Assembly: GCA_965225625.1 (NCBI GenBank)
Contig: CBDDBH010000032.1
Location: 248,001 to 312,000 of the forward strand
DNA from: CBDDBH01 sp965225625
GTDB lineage: Bacteria; Pseudomonadota; Gammaproteobacteria; JADZEE01
DNA: 64,000 nt
Direction of reading: 5' to 3'
The notes below the pieces were generated by a model. It ran no database searches. It was not told the DNA's origin and was given only the letters and a program-made list of their open reading frames with translations. The first letter of the stretch is position 1; each line of letters begins with the position of its first letter. A program made the translations under genes and the position numbers. Below, one piece after another: positions 25,597 through 33,582 of this stretch.

Positions 25597-26799
25597 ATGA
25601 AATTCGTCTTCCACATCCTCCCCGCTTTCCCGGCCACCCCGGAGGAACGCGAGCACCTGGCGCCGATCGCCCACCGGACCGACAAGACCCAACAAATGCT
25701 CGATGAGATGCTTGATATCACCCAGCATTGCGAGGATCTCGGCTTCGATGTCGTCACATTCTCCGAGCATCACTTCTATACCGAAGGCTGTGAAGCCGGT
25801 GCGACGCCAACACCGCATCTTATCCGGCTGCTGCTCAACACTAAACGCATCAAGATCGGTCCGCTCGGTTTTGTGCTGCCGACCTGGGATCCGATCCGGC
25901 TGGCAATGGATGTCGCCTGGGCAGATCAGATGAGCCAGGGCCGGGCGATCTGTGGTCTGGCGCGCGGCGTCTTCCCGCGCTGGGTCAATGTACTCGGGCA
26001 ACGTTACGGCATCGAGCCGGGCATCACTGGCGAGGCGGCCGACGAACACAATCGCGAAGTGTTCGAGGAGCTGTTCGAGGTTGTTAAGTTGGCCTGGAAG
26101 GAAGAGGCCTTTTCATTCAAGGGCAAGTATTATCAGGTGCCCTTCCCCGCGGAAGGTCACTTCTGGGGACCGCACGAAGCGACCTCGCGTTATGGCGCGC
26201 CCGGCGAGATGGACGGCGACATGCTGCGCAAAATCTCGGCCGTGCCAAAGCCTTACCAAAAACCTCACCCGGAAGTGTGGCAGGCGTTCACGGCCAGCGA
26301 CCGAACGATACGCTGGGATGCGCGCCAGGGCGTGTGTCCGTTAGTGTTCGCGCCATTCCCCGATGCCGCTTTGAATACCTTCCGTACGTACCAGGAGGAG
26401 GCGGCCAAGGCCGGACGATCCCTGAATCTGGGCGATAACATCGGCATCTGCAATTTTCTGTATATCGGTAAAGACCGCGCTGAGGCGCAGCGCCGGATGG
26501 ACAACGGTTCGTACTTCGTCTACTCGAACTTCCATGCCAAAGTCGACCCGAAAATTCCGGCCAAGATCGAAGGGCTGCTCGATCTCAAGATGGCGGTGAT
26601 GGGCTCGGTAGATGACGTGCGCCGGCGTGTCGCCGAGTACCAGGAGACGTTGAATCCTGAATATATGCTGTGGTTGGGCGACCAGGGCTTTTTGAGCCGC
26701 GACGATATGAAGCGGGAGCTGGAATTGTTTGCAACCACGGTAATGCCCGAGTTCCATGAGCGCAGGGAATCCACGGCGTCCGAGAAGATAGTGGCGTAG
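25597..26799 (+). CDS. LLM-class flavin-dependent oxidoreductase (luciferase-like)
   Basis: A 400-residue protein with the bacterial luciferase-like TIM barrel. It opens MKFVFHILPAFPATPEE and has FDVVTFSEHHFYTEG, a common flavin-site segment, then AWADQMSQGRAICGLARGVFPRW with the conserved GLARG. It would use FMNH2 or F420H2 with oxygen on an unknown substrate. The start at 25597 follows a GAGGGA site; the open frame extends to 25540 without one. It is divergent to an acyl-CoA synthetase, a pairing that hints at fatty or aromatic acid catabolism, but that is inference. Confidence 0.85.
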   Translation: MKFVFHILPAFPATPEEREHLAPIAHRTDKTQQMLDEMLDITQHCEDLGFDVVTFSEHHFYTEGCEAGATPTPHLIRLLLNTKRIKIGPLGFVLPTWDPIRLAMDVAWADQMSQGRAICGLARGVFPRWVNVLGQRYGIEPGITGEAADEHNREVFEELFEVVKLAWKEEAFSFKGKYYQVPFPAEGHFWGPHEATSRYGAPGEMDGDMLRKISAVPKPYQKPHPEVWQAFTASDRTIRWDARQGVCPLVFAPFPDAALNTFRTYQEEAAKAGRSLNLGDNIGICNFLYIGKDRAEAQRRMDNGSYFVYSNFHAKVDPKIPAKIEGLLDLKMAVMGSVDDVRRRVAEYQETLNPEYMLWLGDQGFLSRDDMKRELELFATTVMPEFHERRESTASEKIVA

Positions 26800-26916
26800 C
26801 AGGCAACGCGGCGCAGGACGGGTCACGCAGCAGGGGACAAATGAGAGAACTGTGACGCCGGGAAACCGCCGTCTTAAGGCTTTTAGCTGTTAACCGCCTT
26901 TAGTCATCCGTGCGCA

Positions 26917-27147
26917 TCATTTGGGTTGGTCAAAAAGTTTTGCGAATCGCTTTATCTCTGCGACCTGTTCTTTAGTCGGTGGCCAGCACGGCTGTGCAGG
27001 CGGTCCATCGTAAGACCAGTCAATCCCGAATTTGCGATCGCAGCTAGCGCATAAATACCAATCCTCCTCTATACCCTCGGATGTCCTGGCAGCCTTCTGC
27101 GCGCAGCTGGTGCACGCAACGAACTCAGCATTCTCTCCACCTGCCAT
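26917..27147 (-). CDS. small zinc-ribbon protein
   Basis: A 76-residue protein with two cysteine pairs, CTSCAQ and CASCDR, spaced about 20 residues apart, which should bind one zinc ion. The C-terminus has WPPTKEQVAEIKRFAKLF. No family name can be given. The start at 27147 (MAGGENAEF) leaves 28 bases after the stop of the next zinc-ribbon gene upstream on the same strand, so the two are probably cotranscribed. Confidence 0.6.
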   Translation of the reverse strand: MAGGENAEFVACTSCAQKAARTSEGIEEDWYLCASCDRKFGIDWSYDGPPAQPCWPPTKEQVAEIKRFAKLFDQPK

Positions 27148-27175
27148 CTGATTAGCTGACGCCCGGAAACGAACG

Positions 27176-27820
27176 CTAATCGTCGTTCCTGGTGGCGTCC
27201 GCGTTCCCTGCTGCAAACTCAAGCACCTTGATGGACGAGGCTAGGGCCACATAGAAGGTGCTCCTCTTTCGCGAGCCATCGACATAAGGAATGCTATCGA
27301 AGCGCCCGACGACCCTCACTAAATCGCCTTTGCGCGGTGTAGCAGAGATCTCGCGGGGATCGTAATTAACATAGGCCACCGTTGTGCCGTCCTCGATTTT
27401 GAGCGAGGACATGTTTCGGCCGTCACCCGATTGAATCGTTACCACACTGTCGCTCGAGTCGAGCGCCACGCGGGCTTGAACCTTGAAATCTCTCACATGA
27501 AAGGAGGCTTTCTTGCCTTCGACCAACTCAGCAACGGTCATTTCCCTGGGTGTGATGGTATATAAGATGCCGACTACGATCGCGATTGCAAGAATCGCGA
27601 TCACTACTCGGACAACGCCGGGCAATGCTTGGGGCTCGTCGATGATGTCCGCATCAGCTGGCTGTGAAGCGGCGGGCACCGGATCCTCCGTCGGGGTTCC
27701 AGCGACCGGCGGGTTTTGTAGTTTTGCAACCACGACACCACAGGCCGAGCACGTATCGGATTTGGACTGGAACTGCCCGCACTTCGGGCAGATCATGTTC
27801 ATGCTGTTTTCGTCAGACAT
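27176..27820 (-). CDS. zinc-ribbon, single-TM protein with OB-like domain
   Basis: A 214-residue protein. Residues near the N-terminus have CPKCGQFQSKSDTCSACG, a double CxxC zinc ribbon. A Pro/Ala-rich linker is followed by one membrane span (VVRVVIAILAIAIVVGILYTI). The C-terminal part, with DGTTVAYVNYDPREI and KGDLVRVVGRFDSIPYV, looks like a small OB-type beta-barrel (compare CcmE or tRNA_anti-like domains); this reading is inference. Topology would place the zinc ribbon in the cytoplasm and the barrel outside. The start at 27820 is chosen over a GTG at 27853. Function unknown. Confidence 0.65.
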   Translation of the reverse strand: MSDENSMNMICPKCGQFQSKSDTCSACGVVVAKLQNPPVAGTPTEDPVPAASQPADADIIDEPQALPGVVRVVIAILAIAIVVGILYTITPREMTVAELVEGKKASFHVRDFKVQARVALDSSDSVVTIQSGDGRNMSSLKIEDGTTVAYVNYDPREISATPRKGDLVRVVGRFDSIPYVDGSRKRSTFYVALASSIKVLEFAAGNADATRNDD

Positions 27821-28087
27821 ATCCCGAGCATCAATGAAATGCCGCTTGGGCACCGGTCATCAGCACAGACACTTTAGCTCAAGCTGCAACGTGTAGTAAA
27901 CGCGGACAAGCCGTCGTTTTCTTAGCCCGAGAACACTCGATTTCCACCAAGCAAATAGGCCGGCGGCGCCACCGCAAAACCAAACCGGGCCGAGACCTGG
28001 TTTCATCTCCTGTGTTAGACTCGGCCCCAAATTCATGTAATGTAACGGGTTACTCACCGCGACATGCAATTGAATAGGAGAGGGGAC

Positions 28088-28939
28088 TTGAAACCGATCG
28101 CTCGCACATTATTGTTAGTTACCATGCTGGTCGCGCTAGGCGCGTGCAGTACCCACGAGATTAGCAAACGCATGATCCTGTGCTCAGTGATTGGCGGCGC
28201 CATCGGCGCGGCCATTGGCACTGGCGCCGATGATGGTGGCAGAACCGCGGGAATGGGGGCGGCCGGCGCGCTGCTCGGTGGTGCGATCTGTCTGGGGAAC
28301 GAACCAGTGCAACAGGTGACAGACTCTGATCGTGACGGTGTAGCTGACGGTTCTGACGCTTGCCCGAACACGCCACGTGGCGCACGCGTGGATGGGCGTG
28401 GATGTCCGACGGACAGCGACGGTGACGGTGTCTATGACGGTTTGGATCGCTGCCCCGGTACACCTAAAGGCGTGGCCGTTGATGATAAAGGCTGCCCACT
28501 TGATTCCGATCGCGACGGTGTTCCCGATTTTCGTGATGCGTGCCCCGGCACGCCTGCAGGAGTAGCAGTAGATTCTCGCGGCTGCCCGGAAGTAGGTGAA
28601 CGCCTGCTGCGTCTTGATGGGGTCCAGTTCGCACATGACAGCGCTATCCTCACACCGGATTCTGGTGCCATCCTGGACCGCGCGGTGCAGGTGCTAAACG
28701 GCAACTCCAAGGTACGCGTCCGGGTGGAGGGCCACACCGACAGTTCCGGCGGCGATGAATACAACCAGCGCTTGTCGCAAAGGCGTGCCTCAGCGGTCGT
28801 CGATTATCTGGTGGCGGGCGGCATCGACAGTGGCCGATTGGAGCCACAGGGCTATGGCGAGAGCAATCCGATCGCGCCCAACGACACCTCCGAGAACCGG
28901 CACCGTAACCGGCGCGTTGATTTAGTCGTTATCGAATAA
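28088..28939 (+). CDS. OmpA-family lipoprotein with thrombospondin type 3 repeats
   Basis: An outer-membrane lipoprotein of about 283 residues. The signal is LLLVTMLVALGAC with the lipobox LGAC. A glycine-zipper-like segment (VIGGAIGAAIGTGADDGG) follows. Three calcium-binding type 3 repeats each have the pattern DSDxDGVxDxxDxCPxTP with GVAVDxxGCP. The C-terminal OmpA peptidoglycan-binding domain shows VEGHTDSSGGDEYNQRLSQRRA and NRRVDLVV. The AGGAGAGG at 28076-28083 points to the TTG at 28088 as start, although an ATG at 28064 is in frame. It probably tethers the outer membrane to peptidoglycan. Confidence 0.9.
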   Translation: MKPIARTLLLVTMLVALGACSTHEISKRMILCSVIGGAIGAAIGTGADDGGRTAGMGAAGALLGGAICLGNEPVQQVTDSDRDGVADGSDACPNTPRGARVDGRGCPTDSDGDGVYDGLDRCPGTPKGVAVDDKGCPLDSDRDGVPDFRDACPGTPAGVAVDSRGCPEVGERLLRLDGVQFAHDSAILTPDSGAILDRAVQVLNGNSKVRVRVEGHTDSSGGDEYNQRLSQRRASAVVDYLVAGGIDSGRLEPQGYGESNPIAPNDTSENRHRNRRVDLVVIE

Positions 28940-29073
28940 CCGGCGCGGCGCTACAGCCGGCCCGGGTTATTCTCACCGTCCGCGGCAGCCGTCTGGCCTA
29001 TCGTTGGCTTTGCGGTGCCCGGGCGGCCATCTGCGTGTGCGCACTAGCCCAGGCCCAGGTGCTTAAAACCCGA

Positions 29074-29511
29074 TTAGCCTAGCGAGCCTTTTTCGAATAG
29101 ATCCAGATCTTGCGGCAGCGGCATCCATTCATGTGCCGAGCGCGTCCAGACATGGCGTTCGACCTTCAACCAGGCTGGCTGATCAAATGTTCCGCCGGCA
29201 ATCTCACACCAGCCCGGAACGAATTCTGCGGCCCAGCCGATGGTGGTTCCCCAGCTTTCACAAAACTCTAGCAGTATGGTGCGGTTACTTTCATCGGAAC
29301 GATATTCGTATTGGCGTAGGGCGCCGCTCAGTGTTGTCACTTGTGATGCTTGGAAATACGCATTGAGGGAGAAAGCGCTGCCAGTTCGGCGTTGGCAGAT
29401 CGTGCAGTGGCAGATCAACGCGACTTTAGGTGCACCGGTAACCGAGTAGCGCACCCGTCCACATAGGCAACCACCTTCGTGGACGGGGTCCACCGATTTA
29501 TCTTCGGTCAC
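29074..29511 (-). CDS. GFA/CENP-V-type zinc protein
   Basis: A 145-residue member of the GFA family (glutathione-dependent formaldehyde-activating enzyme-like). The zinc ligands are visible: GGCLCGRVRY, then CHCTICQRRTGSAF, and a later Cys in LEFCESWG. The catalytic meaning of this fold is unsettled for most members. The start is a GTG at 29511 that overlaps the TGA stop of the upstream MFS gene (GTGA), which indicates translational coupling. A longer open frame reaching 30477 is only a shadow of that MFS gene. Confidence 0.85.
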   Translation of the reverse strand: MTEDKSVDPVHEGGCLCGRVRYSVTGAPKVALICHCTICQRRTGSAFSLNAYFQASQVTTLSGALRQYEYRSDESNRTILLEFCESWGTTIGWAAEFVPGWCEIAGGTFDQPAWLKVERHVWTRSAHEWMPLPQDLDLFEKGSLG

Positions 29512-30704
29512 TGCGGCGTCGCGGCGCGGCCGGTTTCTTGCATCAACATGGCAATACACGCGCCGACAAGAGCGGCAACCGAAACGAAGCCGAAACCCGC
29601 CCATGGCGTACCAAAAGTATCGATTAATTTGCCGGCGATGACCGGCCCCAGGAAGCCGCCGGTGTTGCCAATCATGAACATCACGCCCACCGCAGTGCCG
29701 GCAAGTGCAGGCCCAACCGCTTTCATCTCTACCGGAATGGCAGTGGCAACAGGAAGCAATGGCCCAAAGCCGATGCCAGCCAGCATCAGGCAAAATATCA
29801 ATGGTATGCCTGTAGTAAGCAACATACCGGGGATCGCCAGCCCGAGACATAGGCCGCACGCCACGATAATCGGTTTGCGCCGACCCAGTTTGTCGGAGAC
29901 GACACCACCCACAATATTGAATGCAACGCTGGTAAACATCATGACCGAGACCAGCTCCTTGGAGATACCACGTTCGGCAAAAACCACCGGCAGCAAACTC
30001 AATATTGCCCAAACCCCGCACATGAAACATGCGTAACTGATCGACAGCAGCCAGATATCGCGCAGTGACAGTATCAATTTGAAGTTCGCGAGCACGCTGC
30101 CGCCGGCCCCCGCCACCGTCGCTGGTTTCGGCGGATCGCGGTAGAACAGCATCCACGCTACACCACCCGCGACGCTGAGCAGACCGAGCACCATCATGGT
30201 CATGCGCCAACCGCCGAACGCCGGGGACATGACGCTGGCAGCGGTGCCCAGGGCCAACGCGCCGCCGAGGCCGAATGAGGCAAAGACCACACCGTTGGCT
30301 TTGCCCAGGGATTCTGGCGCAAAGAATCCGCTGAGCGCCTTTGGCACCAGCGGTCCGTAGGGCGCGAAACCGACGCCGAGCAGAAACATATACGCTATGA
30401 GTTCGCCGGCCGTGTCGGCAAAAAATCGCATACACGCGCCCAACGCCAGGATCATGGTCGTGATCCCAAGGGTCCACCGACAGCCGAATCGATCGGCTAT
30501 CGCACCACCGAGTGGTGTAAATATCGGTGAGGCCAGATTAAACACACCGATGGCTGTTCCCATCTGCGCCATGGTCAATGTTATCTCACCGCTGATCTCC
30601 GGGAACAGCGGCGCCAGAGCATTCATGCCCGTGATGGCGATCAAAATGTTACTAAATAGCAAACCAGCGACCAACCAGCCAGAACCGGTGCTTTGCGCGT
30701 TCAT
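29508..30704 (-). CDS. MFS transporter
   Basis: A 398-residue major facilitator carrier with 12 predicted spans. The loop 2-3 motif is GGAIADRFGCRWT and the loop 8-9 counterpart is VSDKLGRRKP. FFAPESLGKANGVVFASFG and GWRMTMMVLG are typical of NarK/oxalate-formate-type carriers. The start at 30704 (MNAQSTG) has an AGGGGAG site about 7 bases upstream. It is followed by, and overlaps, the GFA-type gene, so the two probably act in one pathway. Substrate unknown. Confidence 0.85.
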   Translation of the reverse strand: MNAQSTGSGWLVAGLLFSNILIAITGMNALAPLFPEISGEITLTMAQMGTAIGVFNLASPIFTPLGGAIADRFGCRWTLGITTMILALGACMRFFADTAGELIAYMFLLGVGFAPYGPLVPKALSGFFAPESLGKANGVVFASFGLGGALALGTAASVMSPAFGGWRMTMMVLGLLSVAGGVAWMLFYRDPPKPATVAGAGGSVLANFKLILSLRDIWLLSISYACFMCGVWAILSLLPVVFAERGISKELVSVMMFTSVAFNIVGGVVSDKLGRRKPIIVACGLCLGLAIPGMLLTTGIPLIFCLMLAGIGFGPLLPVATAIPVEMKAVGPALAGTAVGVMFMIGNTGGFLGPVIAGKLIDTFGTPWAGFGFVSVAALVGACIAMLMQETGRAATPQ

Positions 30705-30951
30705 GACGGTTACTCCCCTTTTGCCGACAGCAAGGCGCCAGCGACGCCGCAAACGCACAGGATACACCTCAATAGGAGCGTGGCGCAGCGCTCAACAGGA
30801 CGAAGCAACCCAGCGAATGACGACGCATTCTGCTGGCACGCGGATTGCGTAACAGTTCCCCTGTTTATGGGGACGTCCTCTCTTTAAGGGGGCCGCGCAC
30901 TCGCGTTGCGAGCGCTCGCAATGACCTGTGCCGCCGGACGACGTAAATGAA

Positions 30952-30990
30952 AAAGGACCAGACCCGCTAGTTCTGCGGATCTGGCCCTTT
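30952..30990 (-). terminator. rho-independent terminator, minus strand
   Basis: A long stem pairs AAAGG-CCAGA-CCGC (30952-30967) with GCGG-TCTGG-CCTTT (30975-30990) with two single mismatches and a 7-base loop. On the minus strand the stem runs into TTTTTCATTT. It would end minus-strand transcription from 31302-31610 before the MFS-GFA pair. Confidence 0.65.
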
Positions 30991-31045
30991 GGAATAAATG
31001 GCCCTTAGGACCATTTCCCTACCGAGTATGCCGGAGGGTTGGGGG
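30991..31045. repeat. tandem repeat unit 1
   Basis: Imperfect copy of 31103-31156 (about three quarters identical by eye). It has a hairpin (AAATGG ... CCATTT) followed by a conserved tail ending GGGTTGGGG. The tail is more conserved than the stem. Confidence 0.55.
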
Positions 31046-31102
31046 AAACCTGGGAGTAAGGGCCGGAGCGGAGAAATCCATCTCTTGCCGATCCGACCGT
31101 TG

Positions 31103-31156
31103 AGGATAAAGGGCCCAGTGGGCCTTTTCCCGACCGAGCACGTCGGTGGGTTGGGG
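31103..31156. repeat. tandem repeat unit 2
   Basis: Second copy of the unit at 30991-31045. Its stem bases differ (AAAGG ... CCTTTT) but still pair. The tail ACCGAGCACGTCGGTGGG corresponds to ACCGAGTATGCCGGAGGG of unit 1. Confidence 0.55.
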
Positions 31157-31301
31157 TAACTGTTCATGGCGACTCGCAGCAGGCCAGACGTTTTCTTCGC
31201 ACGGACCACGTCTGCGCCACGGTTCATCACTATTGTCGCGCGCTCGCCGGAGGGCGGTCGCAGCGCGTCGAGGATCTGGGATCGATTGCTTGGCTACGAA
31301 T

Positions 31302-31610
31302 TCAGGCGGCATTATCTATTGCCTCGATGCCTGCATCCGCATGCGTCGTGATCAGGCGCAAATCGCGGCGGCCGGCGGCTCGTGCGCCGGCTGCGGTAGC
31401 CGGCGAGTGCAGCAAGAAAACCGAAATATCTACGATCCGCGCCGCAAGCAGCATGCCAACGCCAACCATGAGTGCGGGGAAGAAACCTTGCAGAAAAAAT
31501 CCTTTAAGCAGGAAGTCTTGAAACCAGGCAGAGGCGCCCAGGCAAATAGCGGCGACCAATAACATCAGGATTCCTAAAACATCCATGGCCTTTGTAATTT
31601 TCCAAATCAT
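31302..31610 (-). CDS. small membrane protein of unknown function
   Basis: A 102-residue protein with two predicted membrane spans, VLGILMLLVAAICLGASAWF and GFFPALMVGVGMLLAARIV, and a positively charged, alanine-rich tail. The start at 31610 has an AAAGGAG site about 9 bases upstream, which supports it as a real gene. No family is recognised. It lies downstream of bepA on the same strand with a 300-base gap that holds a long inverted repeat. Confidence 0.6.
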   Translation of the reverse strand: MIWKITKAMDVLGILMLLVAAICLGASAWFQDFLLKGFFLQGFFPALMVGVGMLLAARIVDISVFLLHSPATAAGARAAGRRDLRLITTHADAGIEAIDNAA

Positions 31611-31680
31611 CCGCGTTATTCTCCTTTGCAGCTAAAAAGGCAACTTCCGTGCCCTTTCGTCATAACACGAAGTAATCTGA

Positions 31681-31721
31681 GACCTGCATCACACAAGTCC
31701 CGCGGTCTTGTGATGCAGGTC
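31681..31721. repeat. long inverted repeat
   Basis: GACCTGCATCAC-AC-AAG at 31681-31697 pairs with CTTGTGATGCAGGTC at 31707-31721, 15 base pairs with a two-base bulge and a 9-base loop. On plus it is followed by ATCTTTTCT, on minus by no T run. It lies in the roughly 300-base gap between bepA (31914) and 31610, which holds no supported gene. Confidence 0.6.
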
Positions 31722-31913
31722 ATCTTTTCTGGAGCACCCACGGCGAATAACCGTACACGGTTGTGTAACGCAACAGGACCTTTAGGAATGCCAACAACGC
31801 TCCTTGTCGCCGGGCTGCGACACTCTGCAAGATTAAATAATGAACCGGGCTGCGCCGGTAACCGGGATGTCAATCAGAAGTGAACGGGGGCCGCCGCGGG
31901 CCGGCGTATTAAC

Positions 31914-33395
31914 CTAACCCTTACGCCTGCGCCGGGTGTTCATATCATCGCTGTCTTCTACGAACTCGCTGATCTCCTCGATGCGAGCTTCGATGCGTTC
32001 GCGCTGGTAATAGTCGACTTCGGGGCCACGCTTGGCGATTTCAAGCTGTTGCATCGCAGCTCGCATTTGGCCTAATCGAAAATAATATTCGGCCAGTGCA
32101 ATATGCGATTCAATCATGGAGCCGGTGCTTTCTTCCGCCTCGGCCAGCAGTTTGTAGTAGCGTGGTTGGGTCGCTCGACCAACCGCGTATTTGCGCAGCA
32201 ATTCCCGTGCGATCTCGGGGCGCCCAATAAACAACAACGCTTCGGCATACAGCAAAACCACCGGCCGATAGCCTGGGTAGAGTTCGTGTGCGAACGCGAA
32301 TTGATCCAGGCCAGCTTGCAGATCCCCGGCCGCCATTTCCACACTACCTAGCGCAAGGATATAAGCAACCTGTTCCGGGTCATTCTGTAATAGATGTGCC
32401 AGCTGCACGCGCGCTTTGGCAAAATCTCGAGCTTTAGCCAAAGCCAGTGCATAGCCGTAGCGTGCGGCTTGTTCATTCTTGTAGTGACCGCTACGTAGTA
32501 ATTCCCGATATTCCTGCACCAGGCGATCAGGATTGTCCGTTACCAAGCTACGCAGCTTGGCTTTTGCCAGGTCATAAGTGAAACTTTCCTGATACTCCAT
32601 TGACGGTAATTTTTCCGCCCGGCTGCGGGCTTCGGAAATGCGCGTGCCGGTCACCGGGTGACTGCGCAGAATTTCCGGAATAAAGGCCGGGTCGGTATAG
32701 CGGTTGGCGAGTTGCAGGCGCTCGAAAAAAGTCGCCATCGCGTGGGGATCAAAGCCCGCATTGTTCAACAGGGCAATGCCGAGTCGATCCGCTTCAAACT
32801 CATTGGCGCGGGTGGCATTGATTTGCAACTGCGCCTGCGCGGCGTTCGCGGCAGTCATTGCCGCCATCCCGGCTTCACCACCTGCCGTCGCACCAATCAT
32901 GATAGCGCCAATCATGGCCGCCGCCATGGGCAAGCTCATTTTGCTCGCTTTCTCAATACTTCGCGCAATGTGACGTTGGGTCACATGGGTGATTTCATGC
33001 GCCAACACCGCCGCGACTTCGCTCTCGCTCTGTGAGGTCAGTAGCAGACCGCTGTGGGTACCGATAACGCCGCCGGGAACTGCAAATGCATTGATCCGTG
33101 GATCGTCGATTACGAAAAAATTGAAGTTGCCTTCGTAATCCGTCACGTGCAGCGACAAACGTGAACCCAGTGATTGCATGTAGGCCTCGATCTCGGGGTC
33201 ATCGATAACGGATGCATGCGTGCGCGCCTGCGCCAACACCGCTTCACCGATTTTTCGTTCCTGCTCGGGCGAGATAATGGCGCCGGCGGAATCGCCGATT
33301 TCGGGCAAGTCGATGTCCGCGGCACACACCCACGCAAACACCGTGCTCAAGCCTATCGCGAGAGCCGAAACACTTAGCCGCTTGAATATCCGCAT
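31914..33395 (-). CDS. bepA: periplasmic M48 metalloprotease/chaperone BepA-like
   Basis: BepA (YfgC) is a periplasmic zinc protease with a TPR domain that monitors assembly of outer-membrane proteins such as LptD. The 493-residue protein has a signal peptide (cleavage after AWVCAA, near residue 26), the zinc motif HEITH at residues 133-137, the third ligand in EFEADRLG, and a C-terminal TPR region from about residue 270 rich in aromatic and alanine helices (YGYALALAKARDFAKARVQ). Length and order match BepA. An ordinary start at 33395. It is alone on the minus strand, divergent from pfp. Confidence 0.92.
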   Translation of the reverse strand: MRIFKRLSVSALAIGLSTVFAWVCAADIDLPEIGDSAGAIISPEQERKIGEAVLAQARTHASVIDDPEIEAYMQSLGSRLSLHVTDYEGNFNFFVIDDPRINAFAVPGGVIGTHSGLLLTSQSESEVAAVLAHEITHVTQRHIARSIEKASKMSLPMAAAMIGAIMIGATAGGEAGMAAMTAANAAQAQLQINATRANEFEADRLGIALLNNAGFDPHAMATFFERLQLANRYTDPAFIPEILRSHPVTGTRISEARSRAEKLPSMEYQESFTYDLAKAKLRSLVTDNPDRLVQEYRELLRSGHYKNEQAARYGYALALAKARDFAKARVQLAHLLQNDPEQVAYILALGSVEMAAGDLQAGLDQFAFAHELYPGYRPVVLLYAEALLFIGRPEIARELLRKYAVGRATQPRYYKLLAEAEESTGSMIESHIALAEYYFRLGQMRAAMQQLEIAKRGPEVDYYQRERIEARIEEISEFVEDSDDMNTRRRRKG

Positions 33396-33582
33396 TGCAG
33401 GTTAATGACCGGAGAGGTTCTCAGAGGTTCCTGAAGTTAGCGTCTCGATGGTCCCCCAAAGCGTCCAAAAAGTCTACAACAGTGCATGTAAACGCGTGTA
33501 AACACACTATTCTTGGTTTCAAGGCCTCAGCCTGCACGGTAGTATGCACGAGCTTAACGGCGGCAAGCTGAACGGAGCTTTA

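Larger units (their letters stand above)
30705..31301. other. 600-bp intergenic region with hairpins and a tandem repeat
   Basis: No gene is supported here. It contains a strong hairpin followed by T residues on the minus strand (30952-30990) and two imperfect 53-55-bp direct repeats (30991-31045 and 31103-31156), each with its own small hairpin. Minus-strand frames of 87 and 97 codons (30967-31230, 31019-31312) cover it but lack starts with ribosome-binding sites and read through the repeats in different frames. Confidence 0.6.

Noticed and set aside
29074..30477. A 467-codon open frame that could be read as one large fusion protein.
   Set aside because: Its first two thirds are an out-of-frame shadow of the MFS gene; only the part after the GTG at 29511 is the GFA-type protein.
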